This document shows positions 26,813 to 36,721 of a stretch of 64,000 nucleotides of DNA, one piece after another. Origin of the DNA: Ignavibacteria bacterium (lineage in GTDB: Bacteria > Bacteroidota > Ignavibacteria > Tepidaquicellales > Tepidaquicellaceae); assembly GCA_016710985.1 (NCBI GenBank), contig JADJTX010000017.1:1-64000 (forward strand), written 5' to 3'. Under the pieces are notes generated by a model. The model saw nothing but the letters and a program-made list of their open reading frames with translations, was not told the DNA's origin and ran no database searches. The position numbers and the translations under genes were made by a program. Numbering within the stretch: position 1 is the stretch's first letter; every line of letters begins with the position of its first letter.

Positions 26813-28153
26813 GATTCCCAGGCTTTTAATTTTCCTGTAAAATGTTCTCTCATTCATGTTCAGGATCTTTGCGGCCTGGGTCTTGTTTCCGTTTGCTTCC
26901 TGAATGGCTTTTAAAATTATGTCCTTTTCAATTTCTTTTGTAATGCCTGAAATTGAAGTGACATTTGAAGCAGATGGAGATGTGGTAAAATTTATTTCAT
27001 TGGGAATATCAAGCGAAGATATTGTTTCGCCTTTAGACAATAATACAGCGCGGCGAATTACGTTCCGAAGTTCTCTGACATTCCCGTGCCATGAATGGTT
27101 AATCAGTTTTTCCATGATATTATCGGAAACCTGTTTTACGTTCCTGTGTAATTCTTTATTGGCATCGCTGATAAAATGTTCCACGAACAGTTTTATGTCT
27201 TCTTTTCTCTCTCTCAGCGGCGGTAGCTCCAGATGAAACTCATTTAGTCTGTAATACAGATCCTGCCGGAATCTCTGATTGTTTACAGCCTCAGATAATT
27301 TGATATTTGTCGCAGCAATTATTCTTATGTCTAGCTTTATAGCCTTTTTTGCGCCGAGTCTCGTTACCTTTCTCTCCTGTAATACTCTGAGTAATTTTAT
27401 CTGATTTGAATCGGATAAATTTGTTATCTCATCCAGAAATATTGTGCCTTCGTGCGCAAGTTCGAATTTTCCTTCTTTGGCATTTTTAGCGTCAGTAAAA
27501 GCTCCCTTTTCATGACCGAATAATTCGCTTTCAATCAGGCTCTCGGGTATTGCCCCGCAGTCAACAGCTATAAAGCTTTTATCACCTCTGTCACTTGAAG
27601 AGTGTATCATACAGGCGATCACTTCTTTTCCGGTTCCGCTTTCTCCTTCGATCAATACACTTAGTTTTGTAGGGGCTACTACACGCACCTGCTCAAATAC
27701 TTTCTTCATCACTTCAGATTCTCCTATGACCTCGCCTGCTCTGTAATTTTCATCAAGCTTTTTCCGGAGTAATTTTACTTCCTGATTCAGATATTTTAAT
27801 TCAAGCGTTTTCTTTATTGTGATTATCATGGCATCATTATCAAAGGGCTTCGTAATGAAGTCCTGCGCACCCTGTTTCATGCATTCAACTGCTGTTTTAA
27901 TATCGCCAAATGCAGTCAGCATAATTACCGGCAGTGAAGGATCAGATTCTTTTATCTTTTTTAATATTTCAAGTCCGCTCATTCCCGGAAGCCGCATGTC
28001 GAGAATTACCAGACCATATAAAGTATCTTTAACTTCGTCAAGCGCTGCCGAACCATCTTCGACCGCCTTGCATTCAAAACCTGATTCCTCCAAAAGTTCT
28101 GTAAGAGTATATCTTAAAGTTTCATTATCATCTACGATTAGTATTTTTTCCAT
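26807..28153 (-). CDS. NtrC-family sigma54 activator
   Basis: A 448-residue response regulator with three domains. The receiver (1-120) has phospho-acceptor Asp52 (LVILDMRLPG) and Lys102. The AAA+ sigma54-interaction domain (about 140-370) has Walker A GESGTGKE, the sigma54-contacting loop GAFTDA in place of the textbook GAFTGA, Walker B GTIFLDEI, and the arginine fingers near RFRQDLYYRL. The C-terminal Fis-type helix-turn-helix (about 405-448) includes NKTQAAKILNMNERTFYRK. GAFTDA is a known variant in this family. It overlaps the upstream kinase gene by one base (TAATG). It activates sigma54 RNA polymerase at distant sites; the sigma54-like promoters in this window are candidate targets. Confidence 0.95.
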   Translation of the reverse strand: MEKILIVDDNETLRYTLTELLEESGFECKAVEDGSAALDEVKDTLYGLVILDMRLPGMSGLEILKKIKESDPSLPVIMLTAFGDIKTAVECMKQGAQDFITKPFDNDAMIITIKKTLELKYLNQEVKLLRKKLDENYRAGEVIGESEVMKKVFEQVRVVAPTKLSVLIEGESGTGKEVIACMIHSSSDRGDKSFIAVDCGAIPESLIESELFGHEKGAFTDAKNAKEGKFELAHEGTIFLDEITNLSDSNQIKLLRVLQERKVTRLGAKKAIKLDIRIIAATNIKLSEAVNNQRFRQDLYYRLNEFHLELPPLRERKEDIKLFVEHFISDANKELHRNVKQVSDNIMEKLINHSWHGNVRELRNVIRRAVLLSKGETISSLDIPNEINFTTSPSASNVTSISGITKEIEKDIILKAIQEANGNKTQAAKILNMNERTFYRKIKSLGIS

Positions 28154-31100
28154 TAATTTTGTTTTAGTTTTCCGATTGGCAGTTTAATTTCAATGTGTGT
28201 TCCTTTTCCGTACGTACTTTTTATGTTAAATGCTCCGTGATGCAGGCGGATGGTCTGATAGGCTAAGCCCATTCCTAAACCGACTCCTTCATCTTTAGTA
28301 GTAAAAAACGGCTCCAGTATTTTGTCCAGATTTTCCTGAGGGATCCCTATACCGGTGTCAATAAAATCTATTCTTACCTGACTGTTTATTTTGTCTTCAG
28401 ATACTTTTACTGTGAGAGTTCCTCCGTCAAACATCGCTTCAATTGAATTTGATATGAAATTCATGAAAGCATTTTCGAGTTTGAGCTTATCAAGATATAA
28501 AACAGGTACATCATCCGGGATCTCTCTCACGATCTTTATGACATTTGTTTTACATCTTGCTTCAACACTCTCTAAAATATTGTTTAATATAACTTTTATA
28601 TTCACCTCTGTGAAGTCAAGTTCTTCGGGAGATGCATAACTTAAAAGATTCTTAATGATCTTGTTGGCAATATCAACATTAGTGATAATATAATTCAACC
28701 GTCGTTTATTCTTCTCGTCAATATCTGCTTTTGTAATCAGCTGCGCAAGACTGTTTATATTTGCAAGAGGATTTCTGATCTCGTGAGCAATACCTGCTGA
28801 AAACCTTCCGAGTGCTGCAAGTTTTTCATTATAAATAAGTTCTTTCTGCGTTTCGATTAACTTAGCATTCGTTCTCTTAAGCTCTTCTTCAGCTTCTCTG
28901 ATCTCAGTCACATCATGACCGGTACCGAACATTCTTATTACCTTACCTTTTTCGTCAAAATAAATCTCACCCTGTGCTTTCAGGATCTTGATCTTATCTG
29001 AAGAAGTAACTATTCTGTGATAAAAATTAAACGGGATCTTTTTTTCGAATGCTTCGCTGATGGTTGTTCTTACTCTCTCTACATCTACGGGATGTACGTG
29101 TTCCAGGAATCCTTCAAATGTCGGATCAAATTTATCTTTCTTTAGTTCGTATATCTCATACATTTCATCTGACCAAAGCACGATGTTTTTTTCTATTTCC
29201 CATTCCCAGCTTCCGAGTTTTGCAATATGCTGGGCATCATTAAGAATCTTTTCATTTTGCCTGATCTTATCGATCGTGTTTAGTTTTTCACATAAACTGC
29301 CAAGTTCGATCCCTATATTTATAATGCAGTCCATGATTCCTGGTCCAAAGGTTCTTCACCCTGTTTAAAGAACTCAAGGACTCCAATCACTTCACTTCCC
29401 ATCACAATAGGAACCCAGATCCCCGTTTTTAAACCAAGTTTTGCACTGATCTCTTCACGTTTGAATAATTTCAGATCTGTTAAATTTTAATGCTCATCCA
29501 CGATGACTGCCCGGCCTGAAGACTTTTTCCCGGATAACCTTCACCTGTTTTAAAAACCATCTTTGAGGCAATATCCTTGAACGGCAAATAAAATTCAGGA
29601 AGATCATCATTCCATATGTTAGAGGAAATGAGCTCATCATTCTTTTTCAGAAGGCAATGACCAATTTCCCAGTGAGTATATTCACACACTTTATTTATTG
29701 AATAAAGAATTGCTTCGTCAAAGTTAAATGTCCTGTTTGTAAATCTTATTACATCGTTTAAAACCTGAAGCAAATTATTTCTTTTTTTAATTAGCTCTTC
29801 GGTATTTTTCAGATCAGTTATATCCTGGCAAATTCCAACCAGCGCTTCAGCTTTACCATCATCATTTCTGATTGATGATGTTGAAAGGTAGGTAGGGAAG
29901 CCAGTTCCGTTTTTTTCTTTCCGTTATCAGTTCTCCTCTCCATCCGTCCCTGAGAGTTTTGTTTTTTGATATCGCTTTTAATGTTGCGGAGATCTGATCG
30001 TTGCTCATTATCGGGATCTCTTTACCAATGATCTCTTTTTCTTTATACCCGTAAGTATTTTCAAAAGCCTGATTTATAAAAAGTGTATGATTATCAAGGT
30101 CCGTAATATACACGCAATCCTTAATGCTTCTTATTGCATGTGCAAAAAGTTTGATCTTACTTTGTATCTGCTCTTTTTCTTCACTCTCGTTGATCAGTTT
30201 AGAAAGAGCAGCTGCTAATTCGGAAGTTCTTTTCTTTACCTTGTCTTCGAGCTCGAGATTGGAAATCCTGAGATTTTCTTCGGCTTTTTTTCTTTCAATA
30301 AAATTTCCGATCTGCCTCGCTGCAGATTCAAGTACATCAATGAGATCCTGTTTTTCTTCTATGCTTTTTTTATTGAAACATTCTATAACTGCAATTACAT
30401 CTTTACCGTTTGTAATAGGAATTCCAAGCCCTGAATTCCATCCCATCTCAAACGCTGTTTCCTTTCGTATGTAGTCTTTATCACCGATGATATCAGTCGT
30501 CCATCTTGATTTTCCTTCCTTGAAAATCAGACCGGGAAAACCCATCCCGCGTGTAAATTCTTTGTTAACATCATAAAATCCGGAATATTCTTCTATATCA
30601 ATTTCATTTTCACTCCAGTAAGAATCAGCTTTTATATATTCGTTTTTGTCATCTGCAAGCCAGAGTATTCCGAAGTTCCAGTCTATCCCCATACAGATAT
30701 TTTTTAGAAGATTCTGAGAAGCTTCTTTAATTGTTTTGGATTCTGCTAAAGTTTTAGAAACTTCATATTGCAGCTTCAAGAATCTTTCACTCTTTTTCCT
30801 TTCGTTAATGTCTATGCAGCTTCCTATGTATCCCACAAATTCATTTCCCTCAAATCTCGGAATCCCTTTATCTAAAACCCATCTTAACTCTCCCTGAGCA
30901 TTTCGCAAACGGTATTCCATTTCAAATGTAATCCTGCTGTCAAATGAAGTAGTGTATGTGTCTAAACATTTCTGCAGATCTTCTTTGTGAACACCTTCAG
31001 CCCAACCGATTCCCAATTCCTGTTCCAGTTTTCTGCCTGTAAATTCAAGCCATACCTTATTGAAATAGTTGCAGAGCTTATCTTTGCCTGAGATCCAGAT

Positions 31101-31955
31101 AAGTACCGGAGCTGAATCCGCCATCATCCTGAACCGCTGTTCGCTTTCGCGAAGAGTCTCTTCAGTTTTCTTTCTTACCTTTATCTCTTCAGTTAATTTT
31201 TCATTTGAGTCTTTTAGTTCAAATGTTCTTTCTTCTACTCTTTCTTCAAGTTCCTCGTATGATTTTAAAAGTAAACCCTCCGCATTGCTTTTATTCCTTA
31301 TGAGTCTTTGTGAAATAAATAAAGACATACCGATCACCATAAAGGAAAACAAGCTCGTAATAATGATAAACATCAGGATCGAATTGTTTACTCTTTCAGC
31401 TGAGTTCTTTCTTTCATTTAATAAATCAGTTTCACGTAATTTGATCTCTGTAATAATGTTATTAATTTCTCTTATTATGACTCTGCCTTTATTTGTAATG
31501 TCTATCTGCTCCTGCGTACTGCTCAAATCCTTGATCTCATTTACCTTAATGTTTTCAGCTGCTAATGAATCAAGAGATCTCAGTTTTTCCTTATAATCAG
31601 GATTATCCTGTGTTAGAATGCTCAGTTTATCGATTTCCTTTTTTGTAGTATTTTTCAGTGAATCATATCTCAGCAAAAACAACTTATCACCGGTTATTGC
31701 ATAACCCCGGTTAATTAAAGGAAACAAGATACTATTTATGTACACATCATCTAATTTCTTGATAACTTCATTTGTCCGGCTGATCCATTCAATATCTTTT
31801 CTGTAGCGCTCAATATTTTTATAAGTGATAATGCTTAGAATAAATATACACAGAAGAAAAACTACAAAAGCTGCCGGTATAAATTTTTCCAGAGGTAATT
31901 TCTTCTCAAGATTTAAATATCCGCTGGAAAAACTGTTTCTGATTTTTGTTTTCAT
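28153..31955 (-). pseudogene. CHASE3/PAS/GAF sensor histidine kinase, frameshifted
   Basis: A sensor kinase of about 1,265 residues, read in pieces from 31955 down to 28153. In order: transmembrane helix 1 (about 28-49), a CHASE3-like periplasmic region, transmembrane helix 2 (about 193-217), a coiled coil, PAS 1 (FRMMADSAPVLIWISG), GAF 1, PAS 2 (IKDCVYITDLDNHTLFINQAFENTYGY), GAF 2, PAS 3 (LGSWEWEIEKNIVLWSDEMYEIY), HisKA with GIAHEIRNPLANI, and an ATPase domain with NFISNSIEAM and DTGIGIPQENL. Breaks lie near 29912 (one extra base in a run of seven), 29487 (one missing in an A run) and 29329. Each is a one-base change, so the enzyme is likely intact in the cell. It resembles NtrB-type kinases and overlaps the NtrC-type activator by one base. 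Confidence 0.85.
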
Positions 31956-32050
31956 GAATTCATTGTCTGACAGTAATTGTCAATCATGTCATTAGTGCAG
32001 TTAGGGTCAAAGAATATTGATTAAAAGCTCAGTTAAATGAGATATTTGTT

Positions 32051-32064
32051 TGGCACCGTAAATG
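32051..32064 (+). promoter_or_regulatory. Weak sigma54-like site
   Basis: TTTGGCACCGTAAATGA has the -24 GG and CAC but a poor -12 box (ATGA). It lies 123 bases before the beta-barrel gene start at 32187, farther than the other candidates. Confidence 0.3.
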
Positions 32065-32186
32065 AAAGGTATGTACGAATGCTAAGATTGAATTTTCTGA
32101 GATGTTAAAAGATACATTTTAAAATCCAAAGTATCAAATATCATATTTAGTGTTTAAGAACATTTATTAATTAAAAAACCAAAAAA

Positions 32187-32780
32187 ATGAAAACGATTAA
32201 ATTACTATCAGTACTATTAGCAATGACATTCATGCTTGGCGCGTCGGCTCAGGCACAAACAGTTAAAAAGAAATCAGCATATCCAATATGGTCAATAAGT
32301 CCGATGGGTGGCATAGCTTTTCCGGTTGGTAAATTCGGGGAAAGTTTTAAATCCGGTCCGACCTTTGGATTAGATGTCAATTATAAGGCAAACAAAGAAG
32401 TTGGTTTCTTTGTTGAACTTGCTTACGATATTTTCACAACAAAGACAGAAGGAGCGACAGATGGTAAGTATATCGAGTATACTGCAGGTCCAAGATATTA
32501 TTTTACTTCGAAAAATCTTAAATCTGCTTTCTTTCTTGAAGCAGGATTAGGCGGGTATTCTTTCAGACAGAATGAATATACTGTGACAGTGAACGGAACA
32601 CCAACAAATTTCCCGGAATTTAATTCAACAAAATTCGGAATCAATGTAGGCCTGGGAGCCCTGTTAAATTTAGGGAAAACTGTAGATTTAAAAATGAAAG
32701 CAAAGTATCATAATATTCTGACATCTGACGGATCAACAAGCTTTATAGCCCCGGTACTTGGAATTGATATAAGGTTATAA
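32187..32780 (+). CDS. Outer membrane beta-barrel protein
   Basis: A 197-residue protein with a classical signal peptide (MKTIKLLSVLLAMTFMLGASAQAQ). The mature part has about eight predicted beta strands with alternating hydrophobic residues (FGLDVNYKANKEVGFFVELAY, YIEYTAGPRYYFTSKN, FFLEAGLGGYSF, FGINVGLGALLNLG, APVLGIDIRL). It fits the OmpW/porin-like eight-stranded barrel class common in Bacteroidota, ending in an aromatic-poor IRL. Function is unknown. It stands alone between the kinase gene (divergent) and a strong terminator. Confidence 0.8.
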   Translation: MKTIKLLSVLLAMTFMLGASAQAQTVKKKSAYPIWSISPMGGIAFPVGKFGESFKSGPTFGLDVNYKANKEVGFFVELAYDIFTTKTEGATDGKYIEYTAGPRYYFTSKNLKSAFFLEAGLGGYSFRQNEYTVTVNGTPTNFPEFNSTKFGINVGLGALLNLGKTVDLKMKAKYHNILTSDGSTSFIAPVLGIDIRL

Positions 32781-32789
32781 TTACATAAA

Positions 32790-32825
32790 ATAAAGAGTAA
32801 CAAAATTTCTTGTTACTCTTTTTTG
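32790..32825 (+). terminator. Rho-independent terminator
   Basis: AAGAGTAAC and GTTACTCTT form a perfect stem followed by TTTT. It lies ten bases after the stop of the beta-barrel gene. Confidence 0.85.
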
Positions 32826-32884
32826 AAAACATTTTTCAAAGTTCATAAAATCAAATAATAAAAAACAAAAAGGAGGGTAAGAAA

Positions 32885-33394
32885 ATGTTTAACGAAGAAA
32901 AGCACAAAAGGAGTTTTTTAGCAGGAGTACTGACCGGCAGTGTCATAGGAGGATTAGCAGCGCTTCTTTTCGCTCCCAAAAGCGGAAAAGAGCTGAGAAA
33001 AGACATATCAGATAAAAGCGGTGAACTGCTTGATGATGCAAATCAGCTTATAGAGAATGCCAAAGAAAAGGCATCAAACATTTTAGCTGATGCTTCGAAC
33101 AAAGCTGAAAAGCTGGTCGAAGACGGAAAGAAAAAAGTTGAATCAATGACAAAAGGCGCCGGGGATCTTCTGGAGCAAGGTAAGGATAAGGTGGAATCAT
33201 TTGCTAAAGGAGCGGGGGATTTTCTTTCACACGGAAAAGAAATTGCAGAAGATGGTGTCACTAAAGTTAAAGATGCCGTGAAATCAGGAATGGAGTCCTT
33301 CACGGAAGAAAGAAACAAGAACAGGGAAGATTCAAAAAATCAGAGCAGTTCTTATAACGATAACAGAAGCAAGTCAAACAAAACAAGATATTAA
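32885..33394 (+). CDS. YtxH-domain protein with amphipathic repeats
   Basis: A 169-residue protein. The N-terminus has the YtxH signature: a glycine-rich membrane segment at 9-30 (FLAGVLTGSVIGGLAALLFAPKSGKELR). Residues 35-135 form long amphipathic helices with 11-residue-like repeats (GAGDLLEQGKDKVESFAK, GAGDFLSHGKEIAEDGVTK), similar in style to LEA or apolipoprotein-like stress proteins. The tail is Asn/Ser/Lys rich. AGGAGG precedes the start. YtxH proteins are general-stress-induced in Bacillus. The next gene starts five bases later, so the two are co-transcribed. Confidence 0.85.
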   Translation: MFNEEKHKRSFLAGVLTGSVIGGLAALLFAPKSGKELRKDISDKSGELLDDANQLIENAKEKASNILADASNKAEKLVEDGKKKVESMTKGAGDLLEQGKDKVESFAKGAGDFLSHGKEIAEDGVTKVKDAVKSGMESFTEERNKNREDSKNQSSSYNDNRSKSNKTRY

Positions 33395-33399
33395 GAATA

Positions 33400-33831
33400 A
33401 TGGACGAAAATAATTTAAATATGATCATAGGTATTGCGGAAATAATTTTCTTCATAACTCTGTCTGTTCTTGCTGTGTATCTGATCATCTCAATGAAAAA
33501 ATTTCTGTCCTCAATAACAAAGATAGAAAATGAGGTAATACAGATCACAGATCAGATATCACCGGTGATTGCAGATATGAAATTTATAACTGATGACATT
33601 AAAGAAATAGTTGACAGATCAAGGCTTCAATTTACAAAAATCGAAAAGCTGTCAGAAGATATAGTTGATAAGGGAAACGCTCTAATCAATACCCTAAGCA
33701 GAGTTCAAAAAGTCAGTAATGGTTTTTTATTGAACTCAACGAATTTTGTTTCGGCAATAACCAAAGGGTTTAAAACCTTTGGAAATAAATTAAAAAACGG
33801 ATCACAGCTTCAATTTAAAAGCTATGATTAA
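33400..33831 (+). CDS. DUF948-like membrane protein
   Basis: A 143-residue protein with one transmembrane helix (about 8-30, IIGIAEIIFFITLSVLAVYLII). A long coiled coil follows (residues 35-105, ITKIENEVIQITDQISPVIADMKFITDDIKEIV). This layout is typical of the DUF948 family, which is usually encoded next to YtxH proteins, as here. A structural or envelope-stress role is likely but untested. The gap to the YtxH gene is five bases. Confidence 0.75.
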   Translation: MDENNLNMIIGIAEIIFFITLSVLAVYLIISMKKFLSSITKIENEVIQITDQISPVIADMKFITDDIKEIVDRSRLQFTKIEKLSEDIVDKGNALINTLSRVQKVSNGFLLNSTNFVSAITKGFKTFGNKLKNGSQLQFKSYD

Positions 33832-33867
33832 TTTTGTTAAATTAAATTCTTGTAAGGAGAAAACAAA

Positions 33868-34017
33868 ATGTTGTGGACAATCTTTGTAATTCTATTAGTA
33901 CTATGGATACTCGGAATGGTATCGTCTGTTACAATGGGCGGTTTTGTACACGTATTAATAGTACTCGCCGTAGTAGTCTTGATAATACAACTTGTGCAAG
34001 GTAAAAAAGTTCTGTAA
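33868..34017 (+). CDS. lmo0937-family small membrane protein, copy 1
   Basis: A 49-residue protein starting MLWTIFVILLVLWILGMV. It has two hydrophobic helices separated by TMGGFVH and ends in VQGKKVL. This is the lmo0937 family (DUF5670), small membrane proteins often found in stress gene clusters. It is preceded by AAGGAGAAA. A near-identical second copy starts at 34184. Confidence 0.85.
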   Translation: MLWTIFVILLVLWILGMVSSVTMGGFVHVLIVLAVVVLIIQLVQGKKVL

Positions 34018-34082
34018 AAGTGCTACAGACAAATGAATTTGTAAGTTTCTATAACACGCTTACATAAAGTAAATCAGAAATC

Positions 34083-34126
34083 AATCCGGTTTGTGAGCTT
34101 AGAATAAACACCAAACCGGATTTAAT
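34083..34126 (+). terminator. Rho-independent terminator
   Basis: AATCCGGTTTG and CAAACCGGATT form an 11-bp stem followed by TTAATT. It ends the YtxH/DUF948/lmo0937 transcript before the second lmo0937 copy. Confidence 0.75.
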
Positions 34127-34183
34127 TAAGTCAGTACTTTTAAAAGGAATAAAAATTAAAGTTCTTATAAAGGAGAAATCAAA

Positions 34184-34336
34184 ATGTTGTGGACAATATT
34201 TGTAATACTATTAGTTCTATGGTTACTCGGAATGGTATCGTCATATACAATGGGCGGATTTATACACGTTCTGTTAGTAATTGCAGTAGTTGTTTTAATA
34301 ATCAGATTGATTCAGGGCAGAAAACTGATCAATTAA
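34184..34336 (+). CDS. lmo0937-family small membrane protein, copy 2
   Basis: A 50-residue paralogue of the protein at 33868 (MLWTIFVILLVLWLLGMVSS...IQGRKLIN). The copies differ at about ten positions, mostly conservative (V/Y, I/L). It has its own AAGGAGAAA ribosome binding site and lies between two terminator hairpins, so it is probably transcribed on its own. The tandem duplication suggests a dosage benefit or separate regulation. Confidence 0.85.
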   Translation: MLWTIFVILLVLWLLGMVSSYTMGGFIHVLLVIAVVVLIIRLIQGRKLIN

Positions 34337-34353
34337 GTATGACTAAAAAATTT

Positions 34354-34390
34354 ACCGGCAGCATATTGATTAATTAATTTTGCTGCCGGT
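34354..34390 (+). terminator. Rho-independent terminator
   Basis: ACCGGCAGCA and TGCTGCCGGT form a perfect 10-bp stem with a 17-base loop, directly after the second lmo0937 gene. A further small hairpin (GATCGGA...TCCGATC) follows at about 34398. Confidence 0.7.
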
Positions 34391-34472
34391 GATGATGATC
34401 GGACATTTCCGATCAACAGTAAGAAGCAGAACTAAGACACAAAAATAAATTAAAAACATTAATTAAAGAATC

Positions 34473-34637
34473 ATGAAAAAACTTTTAGCAGTTATTAGTA
34501 TATTTTTCATGACATTTGCGGTTAGCGGCTGTGAATTCATCGGGGATATTTTTAAAGCGGGTATATGGGTAGGAATTATTGTAGTAATCGCTGTAATAGC
34601 TGTAATAGCATTTGTTGTAAGACTATTTTCCAAATAA
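34473..34637 (+). CDS. Small lipoprotein with C-terminal helix
   Basis: A 54-residue protein. The N-terminus is a lipoprotein signal (MKKLLAVISIFFMTFAVSGC, with Cys20 as lipid site). EFIGDIFKAG and a second hydrophobic helix (IWVGIIVVIAVIAVIAFVV) follow, ending RLFSK. Similar tiny proteins occur in Bacteroidota near stress genes. Function is unknown. It lies 20 bases upstream of the next beta-barrel gene and is probably in its operon. Confidence 0.7.
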   Translation: MKKLLAVISIFFMTFAVSGCEFIGDIFKAGIWVGIIVVIAVIAVIAFVVRLFSK

Positions 34638-34657
34638 TATAAATACTGAGGTATAAA

Positions 34658-35191
34658 ATGAAAAAGCTAATAATCGCAATAATGATGTTAATTCCATTTC
34701 TTACATTACAGTCACAGGTCAAACAGGGAGATAACTTTCTCGGTGCATCAATCGGACTATGGACAAAAGGAAATACACCGGTACTGGGTGCAAGCTTTGA
34801 ATCAATGGTTGCAGGCTCACAGACAGGAACAATAGGCATAGGCGGTCTCTTCAGATATCGCGGGTACAATGAAGTTTATAATAACGGTAATTCCCGTGAC
34901 TATAATTTTTCTTCATTAGGATTTCAGGCAAATTATAATTTTACAAGCATTGGCTCAGGAGAATTCGTTCCGTATGTAGGTCTTACACTGGGCTACAATA
35001 ATATATCCAACACGTATTCAAACAGAAATAACGGTGTGATAGACAATGATTCATACAACAGCGGAGTCTGGGTATGGGGACAGCTTGGCGCAAGATATTT
35101 TTTCAGCAGTAAAGTAGCCGGAACATTCAGATTAGGAATTGGAAATGATGATTTTTATCCTCTGGAATTAGGCGTGGATTTTAAATTATAG
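34658..35191 (+). CDS. Outer membrane beta-barrel protein
   Basis: A 177-residue protein with a signal peptide (MKKLIIAIMMLIPFLTLQSQ). It has a strand-rich mature part (NFLGASIGLWT, GIGGLFRYRGYNEVY, SLGFQANYNF, FVPYVGLTLGYNNI, WVWGQLGARYFFSSK, GTFRLGIGN, ELGVDFKL), consistent with an eight-stranded barrel. No specific family signature is seen. Its start follows the small lipoprotein gene, and a strong terminator follows. Confidence 0.8.
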   Translation: MKKLIIAIMMLIPFLTLQSQVKQGDNFLGASIGLWTKGNTPVLGASFESMVAGSQTGTIGIGGLFRYRGYNEVYNNGNSRDYNFSSLGFQANYNFTSIGSGEFVPYVGLTLGYNNISNTYSNRNNGVIDNDSYNSGVWVWGQLGARYFFSSKVAGTFRLGIGNDDFYPLELGVDFKL

Positions 35192-35215
35192 ATCAACAGC
35201 TGATCAACAACCTGA

Positions 35216-35246
35216 AGATTCCGTTTTGTGTAAACGGAATCTTTTC
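35216..35246 (+). terminator. Rho-independent terminator
   Basis: AGATTCCGTTT and AAACGGAATCT form an 11-bp stem with a short loop followed by TTT. It ends the lipoprotein/beta-barrel transcript. Confidence 0.85.
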
Positions 35247-35361
35247 AGTTTAGAAACTAAACATACAAAGAAATTTTTGAAGATTGAGCGGATGGCTGAA
35301 CAGAAATCTAAGAATTGATGTCAAAAGAATTGATCTTAAATTAAATAAAAGAGGTATTACC

Positions 35362-36696
35362 ATGAGCAACAAATTAATTTTAAAAGCATCAGGAATATTT
35401 GTACTGATGATTATGATTTTCACATTTTTTTCCTGTTCAAAGACAGAGAAAGAAAATATGACCAAAGAAGAAAAAAATAATAATACTGAGGAAGTGATAA
35501 TTGATGAAAAAGATTTTTTGGAATCCGATGAAGATCTTACGACTGTTGATTATAAAGAATTTTACGACCGCTTAACGCCATACGGTGAATGGGTTCAGGT
35601 CCAGCCTGAGGAGATTGGTCTGCAGTCAAATACAGCTCAGTCAAATAATTCAAACAATGATCTCTTATCAATGTCAGATTTAATTGGGATTAAGGAAGCG
35701 CATGCAATTGAGAATACAGATATGGTATTTGTATGGAAGCCGTCAATAGAATTAGCTGTAAAGCAGGCTGATGTGGAAGTTCCTGTTTACAGGCCTTACA
35801 CAAATGGGCAATGGGTAAACAGTGATGCCGGATGGTATTTCAAAGCTCCGACACCCGTGGAAGAGACTGTTTCGCATTACGGAAGATGGGTTAATTCACC
35901 TACGGCAGGCTGGCTGTGGGTACCGGGCAGAGTGTGGGCGCCGGCATGGGTAGACTGGAAACAAAATGATCAGTATTTATCATGGGCTCCATTACCTCCT
36001 GCAGCGTATTTAAAAAACAGCACTGTTAATGCTCCGGTTATTGAAGATAAAAATTATGTAATAGTTGAAAAAAAATATTTCCTTGAACCTGATTTATACC
36101 GGTACACTAATTTTTATAATAAAAATGTTTACGGTATTCCGGTTAGTGAAATGAAAGGAACAACAGGCATCATTGTTGTCAATAACACCATAGTAAGCAA
36201 AGGACCTGATGTGAATATATTTGAAGCCTTGCTGGGTAGAATTATCGAACCGGTGAAGATAGTACGTGTTGTTAATTACAGTGAAGTTAGATATGCAGAC
36301 AAGGAGTATGTAATTTATACTCCGGTTTTCAGGAAATATAAGAATAAAGATCAAAAAAGAATTACAGCTCAGGGTCCTAAATCTTTTAAGAAGTATGAAG
36401 AATGGAAAGTATTAAAAGCTGAGGAAAAAATATTAAAGAAAGAGGAAAAGGATTTAAAGAAAGAGGAAAAGGATTTAAAGAAAGAGGAGAAAGAAATCAG
36501 AAAAGAAAATAACGGTAAAGATAACGGAAGCAGAAATAATGACAATGATAACGGAAAGAAAAATAATGATAAGGAAAGAAAGAATAATGGCGATGATAAC
36601 AAAAACAAAGGTAATGGTGATGATAACGGAAACAAAAATAATGATAACAGTAATGGAAACAAAAATAACGGAAAAGATAAAGGAAAAGGGAAATAA
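35362..36696 (+). CDS. DUF6600-like lipoprotein with charged repeat tail
   Basis: A 444-residue protein from ATG 35362, chosen because it gives a lipoprotein signal with Cys25 (MIFTFFSC); upstream in-frame codons lack one. Residues 60-230 carry the YG-WV / W-P / GW-W repeats of the DUF6600 class (LTPYGEWVQV, YRPYTNGQWVNSDAGWYF, HYGRWVNSPTAGWLWVPGRVWAPAWVDW). From about residue 335 the sequence becomes very low in complexity: EEKDLKKEEKDLKKEEKEIRK, then about 70 residues of Asn, Lys, Asp and Gly. It is likely anchored in the outer membrane with an extended charged tail. The function of the family is unknown. It may be co-transcribed with the next gene, 25 bases away. Confidence 0.8.
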   Translation: MSNKLILKASGIFVLMIMIFTFFSCSKTEKENMTKEEKNNNTEEVIIDEKDFLESDEDLTTVDYKEFYDRLTPYGEWVQVQPEEIGLQSNTAQSNNSNNDLLSMSDLIGIKEAHAIENTDMVFVWKPSIELAVKQADVEVPVYRPYTNGQWVNSDAGWYFKAPTPVEETVSHYGRWVNSPTAGWLWVPGRVWAPAWVDWKQNDQYLSWAPLPPAAYLKNSTVNAPVIEDKNYVIVEKKYFLEPDLYRYTNFYNKNVYGIPVSEMKGTTGIIVVNNTIVSKGPDVNIFEALLGRIIEPVKIVRVVNYSEVRYADKEYVIYTPVFRKYKNKDQKRITAQGPKSFKKYEEWKVLKAEEKILKKEEKDLKKEEKDLKKEEKEIRKENNGKDNGSRNNDNDNGKKNNDKERKNNGDDNKNKGNGDDNGNKNNDNSNGNKNNGKDKGKGK

Positions 36697-36721
36697 TAAC
36701 TTGAAAAATAAAACAAATAAA

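Noticed and set aside
36539..36721. Extended N-terminus for the lipoprotein at 36722
   Set aside because: The upstream codons are the repeat tail of the preceding gene read in another frame; the lipoprotein signal begins at 36722.
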